64,000 nucleotides of DNA from MM2 sp035460165 (GCA_035460165.1 DATHWW010000024.1:141528-205527), one strand, 5' to 3'; shown: positions 1 to 8,568, counted from the stretch's first letter. Program-made: numbers and translations. Notes: generated from the sequence alone by a model not told the origin.

Positions 1-482
1 TTTTCGAGCGTGCCGGATATAACATTGTCGAAGCGCGGATCTACACTACTCTGCATGGTTACGCCCTGGACAGCTTTCTGGTGCTCGACGAGAGCAACAA
101 TGCCGTGCGTTATCGCGATTTACTGAGTTACATCGAATACGAGTTGACGCAGCAACTGGAGAGCGCACAGGGCCCGCTGGAGCCGCTGGAAGGTCGCGTC
201 AGCCGACAGCTGAAGCATTTTCCGATCAAACCCATCGTCACGCTGGAAGCCGAAAAAACCGGGAATAATCACCAGCTATCCATCGTGGCCGGCGATCGTC
301 CCGGCCTACTGTCGCGTATCGCGCAGTGCTTGCTGCGCAATAAAGTGCAGTTGCATACGGCCAAGATCAATACGCTGGGGAATCGTGCTGAGGATACCTT
401 CCTGATATCCGGTCAGCATGGTGACCGCTTGCCGATTGAGGTCGTTGAAGTACTGGAAACAGAATTAACCCGGCAACTTTGA
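1..482 (+). CDS. glnD: [Protein-PII] uridylyltransferase, C-terminal end (partial)
   Basis: This is the 3' end of glnD, open from the left edge (reading frame begins at base 3) to a TGA at 480-482. GlnD uridylylates and deuridylylates the PII nitrogen-signalling proteins in response to glutamine. The visible part holds the end of the first ACT domain (EARIYTTLHGYALDSFLVLD) and the complete second one (LSIVAGDRPGLLSRIAQCLL), the tandem ACT arrangement typical of the C-terminus, where glutamine is sensed. The nucleotidyltransferase and HD domains lie outside the window. Its last 18 bases overlap the convergent FlhB-like gene. Identification is by family resemblance; the truncation is only the window edge. 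Confidence 0.93.
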   Translation, partial: FERAGYNIVEARIYTTLHGYALDSFLVLDESNNAVRYRDLLSYIEYELTQQLESAQGPLEPLEGRVSRQLKHFPIKPIVTLEAEKTGNNHQLSIVAGDRPGLLSRIAQCLLRNKVQLHTAKINTLGNRAEDTFLISGQHGDRLPIEVVEVLETELTRQL

Positions 483-773
483 ACCGAAGGTTGGGGGCAT
501 AAGCCCATTGCTCGTTCCGTGCTCCAGCCGATAGATCCATGCCAGCAACTCTGCAACCGCCATATAGAGTTCCGGAGGAATATGCTGATCGAGGTCAATT
601 TGCATCAGCATCGATACCAATTCGGGAGATTCGTGCACGTAGACGCCAGCATCCTTCGCCCGCTCGATAATCACCTGCGCCAGTAGCCCCCTTCCCTTCG
701 CCACCACCTTAGGAGCCGCCTGTCCGGTCTGATAGGCCAATGCAACGGCCAGTTGGCGAGAGTCTTTACTCAT
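465..773 (-). CDS. FlhB-like C-terminal domain protein (EscU/YscU family)
   Basis: A 102-residue protein matching only the cytoplasmic C-terminal domain of FlhB, the substrate-specificity switch of the flagellar export gate. It starts where full-length FlhB continues after its NPTH self-cleavage site: AVALAYQTGQAAPKVVAKG is followed by an IPPELYMAVAELLAWIYRLE tail. The membrane part and the NPTH motif are absent. Such free-standing copies are commonly found beside fliK, as here. The gene is last in a minus-strand run DUF2802-fliK-flhB-like with overlapping starts (8 bases with fliK), so translation is probably coupled. It overlaps the 3' end of glnD by 18 bases. Its role is unproven; modulation of hook-length or export switching is inferred from context. 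Confidence 0.85.
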   Translation of the reverse strand: MSKDSRQLAVALAYQTGQAAPKVVAKGRGLLAQVIIERAKDAGVYVHESPELVSMLMQIDLDQHIPPELYMAVAELLAWIYRLEHGTSNGLMPPTFGSKLPG

Positions 774-1824
774 GGCGAATATTGACCCCGGTCAATGCAA
801 GCCCGGACGCTTCAAACCGCTCTGCCAGGCTAGCCTGTGCTCTGCGCAGGCGTTCGACGCTAGCTGCATTGTCCGCCGCGATATCGAGTTGGATCGAGCC
901 ATTGACGAATGCCAGCTTGGCACTGACGCCGCCCAGCGAAGGTAGTTGCAGGTTCAGCCGCGTATGCCAATGGGCAGCCTCCTGCTCGCTTTCCTGCCGG
1001 CGCGATGCATCCTCCTCGATTTCCCATTTCATTTCCTGACCGGGCCATACCTGACCTTGCCAGACGATCTGACGGCTATCCAGGGTTTGTAATTGCTGCT
1101 GCACGATCTGCAGGGATTGCGGATGCACCGGCTCCGATTTTGCCGCCTCGGCATTCAATGCACCCGCGGCAAGCGCACCCATCTCGGCTGGCTTGTTCGC
1201 CAGAACTTGTTTGGGATCGACAGCGGCGCTTTTTTGCGCATCGCCCTGGTCAAGCAACGGTGACAGGCGTCCTTGCGGCTCCTGCAACAGCGAATCGAGA
1301 TTACGCTCCCCGCTCAGCCATTGCACCTGGTGCGACTCATAGAACAACCCGCTCTGCGAAACCGCCTGACGCAGTGATTGAGCCAACACCGCCGTGTCGG
1401 AGGGTGGCGCAGTCATCACGGGAATCGCTTTTCCGATTTGCGCCGCCTGCCCTGCCTCTCCGCCTTTTTGCAGCAACGACCCAATGAACTTGGCCGTGTC
1501 GCTGAGTGAAACAGGCGTATTGGCCGGTAGTGTATTTGCGAGATCGCGTGTCAATGCAAAGGTCACGCGCGGACTGGACGATAAATACGTCAACTCCAGC
1601 GTATCGCCGGCCTGGGTATTGCGTGGAAGATTGAGATCCAGAATCTGGTCACCGACTCTTACTTCGAAACGGCCATTCGGCAGACTTGCCAGCACATGCG
1701 CTGGCAAGCGCTGACCTGGCGTCCACTCTGGCGTCTCCAGCGCGCTTTGCGCCACTTCAATCAGCGGCGGGGCCGAAGTCTTGATCAGCAGCTGCAGCTG
1801 ACTCTGGATGTCGTTATGTATCAT
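766..1824 (-). CDS. fliK: Flagellar hook-length control protein FliK
   Basis: A 352-residue FliK-type protein. FliK is exported by the flagellar apparatus, measures hook length and triggers the export switch through FlhB. The N-terminal two thirds are low-complexity, rich in Ala/Gln/Pro/Ser, as usual for this fast-evolving family. The C-terminal 100 residues resemble the Flg_hook domain, with LNLQLPSLGGVSAKLAF followed by an alternating pattern and a terminal ALTGVNIRHE. The start ATG overlaps the DUF2802 stop (ATGA), and the end overlaps the FlhB-like gene that would be its partner. No other flagellar genes lie nearby, so this is a detached piece of the motility regulon. Confidence 0.85.
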   Translation of the reverse strand: MIHNDIQSQLQLLIKTSAPPLIEVAQSALETPEWTPGQRLPAHVLASLPNGRFEVRVGDQILDLNLPRNTQAGDTLELTYLSSSPRVTFALTRDLANTLPANTPVSLSDTAKFIGSLLQKGGEAGQAAQIGKAIPVMTAPPSDTAVLAQSLRQAVSQSGLFYESHQVQWLSGERNLDSLLQEPQGRLSPLLDQGDAQKSAAVDPKQVLANKPAEMGALAAGALNAEAAKSEPVHPQSLQIVQQQLQTLDSRQIVWQGQVWPGQEMKWEIEEDASRRQESEQEAAHWHTRLNLQLPSLGGVSAKLAFVNGSIQLDIAADNAASVERLRRAQASLAERFEASGLALTGVNIRHE

Positions 1825-2195
1825 TCATGCGGTCCATGCATGGAAACGATCAATTCCGCCTCCCCGCGTGAAATGCCACAACTTTCCGAAATCCGGCTGG
1901 CGTTGCGGCCTTGGCGGGCCATCTGGATGGCTCGGGCATACGGAGTATTCTCGGAAGCGCTTTCTGCCTGCAATTGCTGGATGAACTGCTCAAGCACCTT
2001 CACCCGGGCGCTCAGGCTTTCGATCTCGCTACGCAAGATCGCATCGGAATGGTGATGAGCTGGCTCAGGCATCCGGCGCTTGTGAAGAATGCCGCCGCCA
2101 GTGCGCATCAACAACAGCATTTCAGCAATATAAACCGCCAGAATCAGCGCAACGACGATCAGCAGCTCGCGCCATGTAATTACTATGCTTTCCAC
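1821..2195 (-). CDS. DUF2802 family membrane-anchored protein
   Basis: A protein of about 124 residues if the GTG at 2195 is used, giving VESIVITWRELLIVVALILAVYIAEM..., with one N-terminal membrane helix directly after the start. The frame stays open to 2279, but that extension is Arg/Phe-rich and unlike a normal start. A charged, probably coiled region (EIESLSARVKVLEQFIQQLQ) follows, then a C-terminal helix-turn-helix-like stretch (ARQGRNASRISESCGISRGE) ending in EAELIVSMHGPHE, the pattern of DUF2802 proteins found in proteobacterial motility loci. It is first in the DUF2802-fliK-flhB-like run. Function unknown; the family is recognised with moderate confidence. Confidence 0.75.
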   Translation of the reverse strand: MESIVITWRELLIVVALILAVYIAEMLLLMRTGGGILHKRRMPEPAHHHSDAILRSEIESLSARVKVLEQFIQQLQAESASENTPYARAIQMARQGRNASRISESCGISRGEAELIVSMHGPHE

Positions 2196-2450
2196 TATAT
2201 TTTCTCGAAAGTTCTTGCGAGAGCAGAAGCTGAACAGGTGCCCGCCGCGTGGATACAGAACAATAGTCTGTAAATTCAATGGCTAGCTTATCACATCAGG
2301 CGTAATCATCGACGTGGCCGTCACTATTCGGTGCATTGCGGATCGCCTGATTCAGCGTTCATTCGGCTCATGCCGATTTTCATGGCGATTGTGCCGTCGT
2401 TAGACTCTTAACGGGAGCTGGAGAAAAACTCTAAAGGGAGCAACAATTTT

Positions 2451-2540
2451 TGGCGGAAGCGGTGAGATTCGAACTCACGGTAGGCTCGCACCTACGGCGG
2501 TTTTCAAGACCGCTGCCTTAAACCACTCGGCCACGCTTCC
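2451..2540 (-). tRNA. tRNA-Ser (anticodon TGA)
   Basis: Read on the minus strand, this 90-base gene begins GGAAGCGTGGCCGAGTGG and ends with an encoded CCA. The acceptor arms GGAAGCG/CGCTTCC pair. The anticodon loop CTTGAAA carries TGA between CGGT/ACCG-type stems. The long variable arm (about GTAGGTGCGAGCCTAC) is characteristic of serine tRNAs, and the T loop GTTCGAATC is intact. It stands alone between the DUF2802 gene and def. Confidence 0.97.
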
Positions 2541-2598
2541 AGTTGGCTGTTGTTAGCATACTTGGCGCCAACAACGGCCAGCATTTTAACACAGCCGA

Positions 2599-3132
2599 TC
2601 AATCGTCCTGGATATCCTGCCCCGGAAATAATACGTCCGTGTAGCCGAAACTGCGCAAATCCTTGATGCGCATTGGATAAAGAATGCCGTCCAGATGATC
2701 GCATTCATGCTGGACGACACGGGCGTGGAACCCACTGGCGATACGGTCTATGGGCTGGCCATACTGATCGACGCCGGTGTAATGCACGCGAGCATTGCGC
2801 GGCACGATGCCGCGCAGGCCAGGAACGGAGAGGCAGCCTTCCCAGCCATCCTCTTGCTCATTGCCCAATGGCGTTACTTTCGGATTGATCAGTACGGTAT
2901 ACGGCACTTGCTCGGCATCGGGGTAGCGCGGATTCTTGCCAACGCCGAAAATCACCACACGCAGGCTCACGCCGATCTGCGGGGCGGCGATGCCGGCACC
3001 GTCCATGGCCTCCATCGTGTCGTGCATATCCTGAATCAGCGCATGCAATTCCGGCGCGTCAAAGCGTTCTACTTCTGCTGCACGTTGCAACAGCAAGGGA
3101 TCGCCCATCTTTAATACGTTTCTGACAGCCAT
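2599..3132 (-). CDS. def: Peptide deformylase
   Basis: A 177-residue peptide deformylase, which removes the N-formyl group from nascent proteins in the cytoplasm. All three family motifs are visible: GAGIAAPQ (residues 45-52), EGCLSVPG with metal ligand Cys100, and QHECDHLDG with His142, His146 and catalytic Glu143. Length and spacing are normal. It is followed by tRNA-Ser on the same strand and preceded, 30 bases upstream, by the methylthioinosine phosphorylase gene, so the two may be co-transcribed. It is not paired with fmt here, unlike in many genomes, so it may be a second deformylase copy. Confidence 0.95.
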   Translation of the reverse strand: MAVRNVLKMGDPLLLQRAAEVERFDAPELHALIQDMHDTMEAMDGAGIAAPQIGVSLRVVIFGVGKNPRYPDAEQVPYTVLINPKVTPLGNEQEDGWEGCLSVPGLRGIVPRNARVHYTGVDQYGQPIDRIASGFHARVVQHECDHLDGILYPMRIKDLRSFGYTDVLFPGQDIQDD

Positions 3133-3165
3133 TTCCGTTCCTATGTCAAAAAGACATTTCCACCC

Positions 3166-3912
3166 CTATTCGGCATGGATCTCGACCATTTGTTCCAATA
3201 TTCTGCGCACGCGATGCATGGTTTCGTTCAGCACGTTACCAATGGCTTCGTAATGAATGCCTTGCGCACTCGTACCCCGCCCCGCGGCATGGTTGGCCAC
3301 CACACCCAAGGCTGCGTAGCTGATGTCGAGTTCGCGTGCAAGCGCGGCTTCCGGCATGCCGGTCATGCCCACCATGGTCGCGCCGTCGCGCTCCAGGCGG
3401 TTAATTTCAGCCGCCGTCTCCAGGCGAGGCCCCTGCACTGCGGCATAGACGCCGCCGTCGATGAAGCCTTCACCTGCCGCTGTCGCCGCCTGCATGCACA
3501 GCGCCCGCATGTCATGGCAATAAGGATCGGTAAAATCGATGTGCGTCACCGGCTTGTCGACCATGTCGTGGAATGTCGCTTTACGTCCATGCGTGTAATC
3601 GATGATCTGGTTGGGGATCACGATCGAGCCGGGTGTCAGATCGGGATGAATACCGCCGACGGTCGCGACCGAGACCACATCCTTCACCCCTTCGGAATAC
3701 AGCGCCCATAAATTGGCGCGATAGTTGACGAGATGCGGTGGGATGGTATGCCCATAGCCGTGACGGGCCAGAAACACCACCTGATGATTATTGATGCTGC
3801 CGTAAGTCAGAGGGCCGGAGGGTTCGCCATAAGGAGTTCGGATTACCTGTCTATGCGTAATTTCAAGACTTGTCAGTTGTGTAAGGCCAGTGCCGCCGAT
3901 AATACCGAGCAT
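3166..3912 (-). CDS. S-methyl-5'-thioinosine phosphorylase (MTAP/PNP family)
   Basis: A 248-residue purine nucleoside phosphorylase of the MTAP class. It shows the phosphate loop IIGGTGLTQL at the N-terminus, ARHGYGHTIPPHLVNYRANL, and VATVGGIHPDLTPGSIVIP. It also carries QGPRLETAAEINRLERDG and MTGMPEAALARELD. The HIDFTDPY stretch resembles the Pseudomonas enzyme that phosphorolyses methylthioinosine rather than methylthioadenosine, so I favour MTIP over MTAP. Either role recycles the thiomethyl and purine parts left over from polyamine or quorum-signal synthesis. It is divergent from hpnC with about 57 bases between starts, and upstream of def. Substrate preference is inference. Confidence 0.88.
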   Translation of the reverse strand: MLGIIGGTGLTQLTSLEITHRQVIRTPYGEPSGPLTYGSINNHQVVFLARHGYGHTIPPHLVNYRANLWALYSEGVKDVVSVATVGGIHPDLTPGSIVIPNQIIDYTHGRKATFHDMVDKPVTHIDFTDPYCHDMRALCMQAATAAGEGFIDGGVYAAVQGPRLETAAEINRLERDGATMVGMTGMPEAALARELDISYAALGVVANHAAGRGTSAQGIHYEAIGNVLNETMHRVRRILEQMVEIHAE

Positions 3913-3969
3913 AAAATTCCCGAGAGTCAGTTTTCATCGGATTGTAACGCAAAGCCCTGCGGAGTGAAG

Positions 3970-4839
3970 ATGGGTTATGGCATACTGCCGCCTATGAATC
4001 ATGCCGTTACCCGCGACAGTCTCAAGCTCGCCAACACCCATTATGAAAACTTCCCGGTTGCTTCGGTTTTACTCCCGATGCGCTTGAGAAAACCCATAGG
4101 ATTGATTTACGCCTTCGCGCGCCAAGCGGACGATTTCGCGGATGAAGGCGACCTCGCGCCGGAGGCGCGGCTGGCCCTGCTCGACGGCTTTCGCAAGGAG
4201 TTGGATCGCATCGCCGCCGGCAGCACTCCGGACACCGATTTTTTCCGTACGCTGGCCGCGATGATCGCCGAGCGCAACCTGCCTTTGCAGCCGTTTTACG
4301 ATCTTCTCGATGCGTTCAGCCAGGATGTCGTCAAAACGCGCTACGAGAATTTCGGCGAAGTCATCGACTACTGCCGCCGTTCGGCCAACCCCATCGGGCG
4401 CCTGTTGCTGCACCTGTATGGTGAGGCCACCCCGCGCAATCTCGGCTATTCGGACGCCATCTGCTCCGCGCTGCAGATCATCAACTTCCTGCAGGATGTC
4501 GAAATCGACTATCGCAAGGATCGCATCTACTTTCCGCTCGACGAAATGCGCAAATACCGCATCAAGGAGACCCAGATCGCCAGTCATGATCCAGGCGGCA
4601 TGTGGTGGAACTTCATGCAGTTCGAGATCGAGCGCGCACGCAAATTGCTGCAATCCGGCGCGCCGCTCGGGCTGGTGCTCAAGGGACGCATCGGCATGGA
4701 AATGCGCACGATTATCGCCGGCGGCGAACGCATCCTGAGCAAACTGCACAAACACAAGGGCGACATGTTCAATCATCGCCCCGCACTTACTCCGCGCGAC
4801 TGGGGGTACATGCTCTACCGCGCAGTCAGGGCCAAATAA
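3970..4839 (+). CDS. hpnC: Squalene synthase HpnC (hydroxysqualene-forming step)
   Basis: A 289-residue trans-isoprenyl diphosphate synthase of the HpnC type. In the HpnCDE pathway HpnC converts presqualene diphosphate to hydroxysqualene. Two Asp-rich motifs, QADDFADE and QDVEIDYRKDR, bind the Mg2+-diphosphate, and HYENFPVAS is typical of the HpnC N-terminus. I place the start at ATG 3970 because GGAG lies five bases upstream; ATG 3994 is possible, and the frame stays open to 3733 without coding character. The stop overlaps hpnD by one base (TAATG), so the genes form a coupled operon hpnC-hpnD-hpnE making squalene for hopanoids. No squalene-hopene cyclase is present in the window. Confidence 0.92.
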   Translation: MGYGILPPMNHAVTRDSLKLANTHYENFPVASVLLPMRLRKPIGLIYAFARQADDFADEGDLAPEARLALLDGFRKELDRIAAGSTPDTDFFRTLAAMIAERNLPLQPFYDLLDAFSQDVVKTRYENFGEVIDYCRRSANPIGRLLLHLYGEATPRNLGYSDAICSALQIINFLQDVEIDYRKDRIYFPLDEMRKYRIKETQIASHDPGGMWWNFMQFEIERARKLLQSGAPLGLVLKGRIGMEMRTIIAGGERILSKLHKHKGDMFNHRPALTPRDWGYMLYRAVRAK

Positions 4840-5675
4840 TGAATCCGCACGACTACTGCCAGCAGAAGGCCGCCGCCAGCGGCTCCAGCTTTTACTATAG
4901 CTTTCTTTTCCTGCCCAAGCCCAAGCGTCAAGCGATTACAGCGCTATACGCCTTTTGCCGCGAGGTGGACGACGTTGCCGACGAATGCACGGATGCCGGC
5001 ATCGCCCGCACCAAGCTGGCCTGGTGGCGCGCGGAAATCGCCAACCTCTACGCGGACAAGCCGCAGCACCCGGTAACGCAGGCGCTGACCGATGCCGTGA
5101 GCGACTACAATCTGGTTGAAGAGCATTTCGTGGAAATCATCGACGGCATGGAGATGGATCTCGACCAGAACCGTTATCGCGATTTCAAGGAATTGCATCT
5201 TTACTGTTATCGCGTCGCCAGTGTCGTCGGGTTGCTCTCCGCATCGATCTTCGGTTATAGCGATCGCAAAACGCTCAAGTACGCGCATGATCTCGGCCTG
5301 GCTTTCCAGTTGACCAACATCGTGCGCGATGTCGGCGAAGACGCACGTCGCGGCCGCATTTATCTGCCCCTCGATGAAATGGCGCAGCACGGCGTCAGCG
5401 AAGGCGATATCCTGCGCGGAGAGGAAAGCGACAATGTGCGCCGTTTACTCGAATCCCAGATCGAACGTGCTGAAGGATATTACCGTCGCGCCTTCGAGGA
5501 ACTGCCCGAGGCTGACCGCCGCGACCAGCGCACCGGCCTCATCATGGCGGCAATTTATCGCGCCCTTCTGGACGAGATCCGGATTGGCGGATGCGAGAAA
5601 GTGCTTAATCAGCGCGTGTCGCTGACCCCGCTGCGCAAGCTGTGGCTGGCCTGGAAAACATGGCTCAAGGGATAA
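4839..5675 (+). CDS. hpnD: Presqualene diphosphate synthase HpnD
   Basis: A 278-residue enzyme that joins two farnesyl diphosphates head to head into presqualene diphosphate, the first step of the HpnCDE route. The N-terminal MNPHDYCQQKAAASGSSFYY is the HpnD/phytoene-synthase opening. The two Mg-binding motifs are EVDDVADE and NIVRDVGEDARRGR, and YLPLDEM follows. It starts at the ATG overlapping the hpnC stop by one base and is followed after 22 bases by hpnE. It is paralogous to hpnC in the same operon, a recurring arrangement that distinguishes this pathway from one-enzyme squalene synthases. Confidence 0.93.
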   Translation: MNPHDYCQQKAAASGSSFYYSFLFLPKPKRQAITALYAFCREVDDVADECTDAGIARTKLAWWRAEIANLYADKPQHPVTQALTDAVSDYNLVEEHFVEIIDGMEMDLDQNRYRDFKELHLYCYRVASVVGLLSASIFGYSDRKTLKYAHDLGLAFQLTNIVRDVGEDARRGRIYLPLDEMAQHGVSEGDILRGEESDNVRRLLESQIERAEGYYRRAFEELPEADRRDQRTGLIMAAIYRALLDEIRIGGCEKVLNQRVSLTPLRKLWLAWKTWLKG

Positions 5676-5697
5676 ACTGCCCGGAGGCTAAGCAGCC

Positions 5698-6984
5698 TTG
5701 CGCGTAGCCATCATCGGCGGCGGCTGCGCCGGACTTGCCGCAGCGGCGACGCTGGCTGAACATGGCGTTTCCGTCACCGTATTCGAAGCCGCCAAGCAGG
5801 TGGGCGGCCGTGCGCGCGGACTTAACTGGAAAGGCAAACGGCTGGATAACGGCCAGCATATCCTGATCGGCGCCTACCGCGACACGCTGCGCCTGATGCA
5901 ATTGGCAGGTGTCGATATCGACACCGTACTCATGCGTTTGCCGCTGCAATTGATACAACACCGGCAATTCAGGCTGCGCGCTTCCACCCGGCTGCCCGCA
6001 CCCTTGCACATACTTTCCGGTTTATTGCGTGCCGAAGGACTGGGCCGTCGGGAACGACTGGCTGCGCTGCGCCTGATGGTCGCACTTCGGATTTCCGGTT
6101 TTCGCCTGTACCAGGACGAATCGCTGGGTACCTTTCTTGCGCGCCACCGACAACCCGAGCGCGTCACGCGCTGGTTATGGGAACCATTATGCCTGGCTGC
6201 GTTAAATACGCCCGTCGCCCAGGCCAGCGCGCAGGTCTTTCTGAATGTTCTGCGCGACAGCTTCTCAAAAACTAAAAACGATAGTCATTTGTTGCTGCCG
6301 CGTGTCGATTTATCCGGGCTGCTGATCGAACCGCTAGCTCGCTATATCCAGACGCATCGGGGCGAAATCCGGCTTGGCACCACCGTTACCGCAATCCGTC
6401 AGCAAGACGAGGGCTTTAGCGTGGAATGTGCTGAAGAACACCACCATTTCAGTCATGTCGTCGCAGCCGTCTCGCCGTTCCGCCTGTCTGACCTGACCGC
6501 ACAATTACCGCAACTGGCGCAGAGCGCTCGCCAAAGCGAAAGCTACGATTACCAGCCTATCTATTCGGTTTATGTGCAGTACCCGGATTCCGTACGCCTG
6601 CCCTTCCCGATGATCGGCCTCACCGGCGGTCACGCGCAATGGGTACTGGATCGCGGCAGTCTGGACGGACAATGCGGCCTGCTGGCGGTGGTTATCAGCG
6701 CCGACGGCCCGCATCAGGCATTGACTCAGGAAGCGCTCGCGGAGGAAGTCATGCGCGAGCTGGCCAATGCCTTCCCCGAGTTGCCGCAACCGCTCTGGCA
6801 TAAGGTTATCGCCGAGAAGCGTGCAACCTTCGCCTGCATCCCCAATCTGGAGCGACCCGCACAGCGGACCGATTTAGCCAACTTTTATCTCGCAGGCGAT
6901 TACACGGCTGGCGACTATCCCGCCACCATCGAAGGTGCCGTCAGAAGCGGCATCGCATGCGCAGGGCTGATTCTGGCGCCATGA
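5698..6984 (+). CDS. hpnE: Hydroxysqualene dehydroxylase HpnE (FAD-dependent)
   Basis: A 428-residue FAD-dependent amine-oxidase/desaturase family protein. HpnE reduces hydroxysqualene to squalene, completing the pathway begun by HpnD and HpnC. The N-terminus carries the dinucleotide fold VAIIGGGCAGLAAAATLA followed by GGRARG, and the C-terminus has the FAD-closing motif LAGDYTAGDYPATIEGAVRSG. The start is an unusual TTG at 5698, chosen because GGAGG lies ten bases upstream and the Rossmann motif begins immediately. It ends 25 bases before the small membrane protein gene, which may be part of the same transcript. Confidence 0.91.
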   Translation: MRVAIIGGGCAGLAAAATLAEHGVSVTVFEAAKQVGGRARGLNWKGKRLDNGQHILIGAYRDTLRLMQLAGVDIDTVLMRLPLQLIQHRQFRLRASTRLPAPLHILSGLLRAEGLGRRERLAALRLMVALRISGFRLYQDESLGTFLARHRQPERVTRWLWEPLCLAALNTPVAQASAQVFLNVLRDSFSKTKNDSHLLLPRVDLSGLLIEPLARYIQTHRGEIRLGTTVTAIRQQDEGFSVECAEEHHHFSHVVAAVSPFRLSDLTAQLPQLAQSARQSESYDYQPIYSVYVQYPDSVRLPFPMIGLTGGHAQWVLDRGSLDGQCGLLAVVISADGPHQALTQEALAEEVMRELANAFPELPQPLWHKVIAEKRATFACIPNLERPAQRTDLANFYLAGDYTAGDYPATIEGAVRSGIACAGLILAP

Positions 6985-7009
6985 GGGGCATTTCTGCTAT
7001 GCTGAATCC

Positions 7010-7405
7010 ATGACCGCGCATCTCTACGACTTCCTGCTCCATTGGGGCGTAATGAGCCTTTCGCTCTGGGTCGCCAGCTATGTCTTCAATGGCCTGACCT
7101 TTTCCAGCAAATCCTCGCTGCTGGTCTCGGCGCTGATGCTGGGTTTTGCCAATGCGATCGTGCGCCCCATCCTCGTTTTCCTTACTTTGCCGCTTACCCT
7201 GCTGACTTTCGGGCTGTTTCTGCTGGTAATCAATGCACTGATGATCATGCTGGTCGCCGCGGTGGTCAAAGGCTTCAAGGTATCGGGCTTCTGGACGGCC
7301 TTTTTTGCCAGCATTTTCATTGCCGCGTTCAGCTTTTTCATCGAATGGCTGTTACCCGGAAGTCATCCGGTCGTGTTCACCACCGGCAACACGCTCAGCA
7401 TCTGA
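7010..7405 (+). CDS. Four-helix membrane protein, phage holin superfamily IV type (PF04020)
   Basis: A 131-residue integral membrane protein with four hydrophobic segments and the FANAIVRPILVFLTLPLTLLTFGLF block typical of the bacterial PF04020 (YvlD-like) family. Despite its name, this family is not phage-specific; its bacterial members are chromosomal proteins of unknown function. ATG 7010 follows hpnE closely, and the protein ends in a short polar tail. Its position after the squalene genes may mean a membrane-related role, but this is only context. Confidence 0.8.
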   Translation: MTAHLYDFLLHWGVMSLSLWVASYVFNGLTFSSKSSLLVSALMLGFANAIVRPILVFLTLPLTLLTFGLFLLVINALMIMLVAAVVKGFKVSGFWTAFFASIFIAAFSFFIEWLLPGSHPVVFTTGNTLSI

Positions 7406-7451
7406 CAGCCGCTTCGGCTAAAATGCGCGCTTTACCGACACGGATCGCGCA

Positions 7452-8201
7452 ATGAACTACCAGCCACCCCATAACCACCTTCAGGATCGCGTAATCCTCG
7501 TCACTGGGGCCGGCCAGGGCATCGGCAAGACCGCCGCACTCGCGTTTGCCGCGCAGGGCGCCACCGTGATCCTGCTTGGGCGCAAGGTGAAAAAGCTGGA
7601 AGTCGTCTATGACGCCATTGTGGCTGCCGGGGGACCGCAACCCTTGATCTTTCCGATGAATCTGGAGAAAACCGGCGAGGAAGATTTCAAGGGATTGGCG
7701 GAAGGCATTTACCAACAGCTCGGCCGTCTGGACGGCATCCTGCATAACGCCAGCCGCTTCGATAACCTCAGCCCGCTTGAAATCCAAACAACCGAACAAT
7801 TCACCGGCATGCTGCAGACTAACCTGATCGCGCCTTTCGCGCTGACAAAGGCGTGCCTGCCCTTGCTGAGACGCGCGCCGGATGCTTCGATCATCGTCAC
7901 TTCCACCACGGCTGCACATCATCCGGCAGCCTACTGGGGAGCACATGCAATCTCCAGCAGCGCTGCCGAAACGCTGGTCAAGATCTGGGCGCTGGAAATG
8001 GAAACGTTTCCCAATATGCGCATCAACGCCATCGTGCCCGGAGCGGTGCAATGCCCGCAACGCAAGCTGTCGCATCCGGGCGAACTGCATACCAACCTGC
8101 CGCATCCCGAAGCAATCATGCCGCTCTATCTCTACCTGATGGGGCACGACAGCGCAGGTGTCAGCGGACAGATATTCGAGGCGCAGAAGCCCGCACCATG
8201 A
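7452..8201 (+). CDS. SDR-family protein (YciK-like) lacking the catalytic residues
   Basis: A 249-residue short-chain dehydrogenase/reductase fold protein related to YciK. The cofactor loop VTGAGQGIGK (residues 18-26) and the LHNAS segment (98-101) are intact, so nucleotide binding looks preserved. The active site does not: where YciK has WGAYAASK, this protein has WGAHAISS. His165 replaces the catalytic Tyr, Ser169 replaces the Lys, and Thr stands at the usual Ser position in VTSTTAA. The frame is clean and the protein full length, so this is not simple decay. The stop overlaps the next gene by ATGA. A non-enzymatic or altered role is inference. Confidence 0.83.
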   Translation: MNYQPPHNHLQDRVILVTGAGQGIGKTAALAFAAQGATVILLGRKVKKLEVVYDAIVAAGGPQPLIFPMNLEKTGEEDFKGLAEGIYQQLGRLDGILHNASRFDNLSPLEIQTTEQFTGMLQTNLIAPFALTKACLPLLRRAPDASIIVTSTTAAHHPAAYWGAHAISSSAAETLVKIWALEMETFPNMRINAIVPGAVQCPQRKLSHPGELHTNLPHPEAIMPLYLYLMGHDSAGVSGQIFEAQKPAP

Positions 8202-8548
8202 GCTGGCTCATCACCAAATACCTGCTGACCGCCGGAATTGTGGTTCTGGTCTCGGAAATTGCCAAGCGCAGTGACAAGCTGGGCGGATTGGTGGCGGCGC
8301 TGCCGCTGGTGACGATATTGGCGCTAATCTGGCTATACGTCGAACACCAGCCGACCGAGAAGATCGCGAATCACGCCTGGTATACCTTCTGGTATGTGGT
8401 ACCGACGCTGCCGATGTTTCTGGTTTTTCCCTTATTGCTGCCGCGCATCGGCTTCTGGCCGACGCTGCTCGCGTGCGTGGCGCTGACGATGGTGTGCTTC
8501 GGATTGTGGGCGCTGGCGCTGCGCCGATTGGGGATTGAACTGCTTTAG
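8198..8548 (+). CDS. DUF3147 family membrane protein
   Basis: A 116-residue hydrophobic protein with about four membrane helices, resembling DUF3147 proteins: MSWLITKYLLTAGIVVLVSE near the start, then GGLVAALPLVTILALIW. ATG 8198 overlaps the SDR stop in an ATGA junction, implying translational coupling. Its TAG stop (8546-8548) lies in the left end of the MITE-like element, so the last residues or the stop may have been altered by the insertion. Function unknown. Confidence 0.78.
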   Translation: MSWLITKYLLTAGIVVLVSEIAKRSDKLGGLVAALPLVTILALIWLYVEHQPTEKIANHAWYTFWYVVPTLPMFLVFPLLLPRIGFWPTLLACVALTMVCFGLWALALRRLGIELL

Positions 8549-8568
8549 GGCGTATTCACACTAATTTC
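8547..8568 (+). repeat. Left terminal inverted repeat of the MITE-like element
   Basis: Perfect reverse complement of 8794-8815 over 22 bases (23 if the flanking T/A at 8546 and 8816 are counted). The outermost TA is the probable target-site duplication. Confidence 0.9.

Noticed and set aside
2451..2540. tRNA-Ser as an integration site
   Set aside because: I looked for a repeated tRNA 3' end and integrase; none is present on either side.
7010..7405. Phage holin
   Set aside because: The family name is misleading; there are no phage genes nearby and bacterial PF04020 members are chromosomal.
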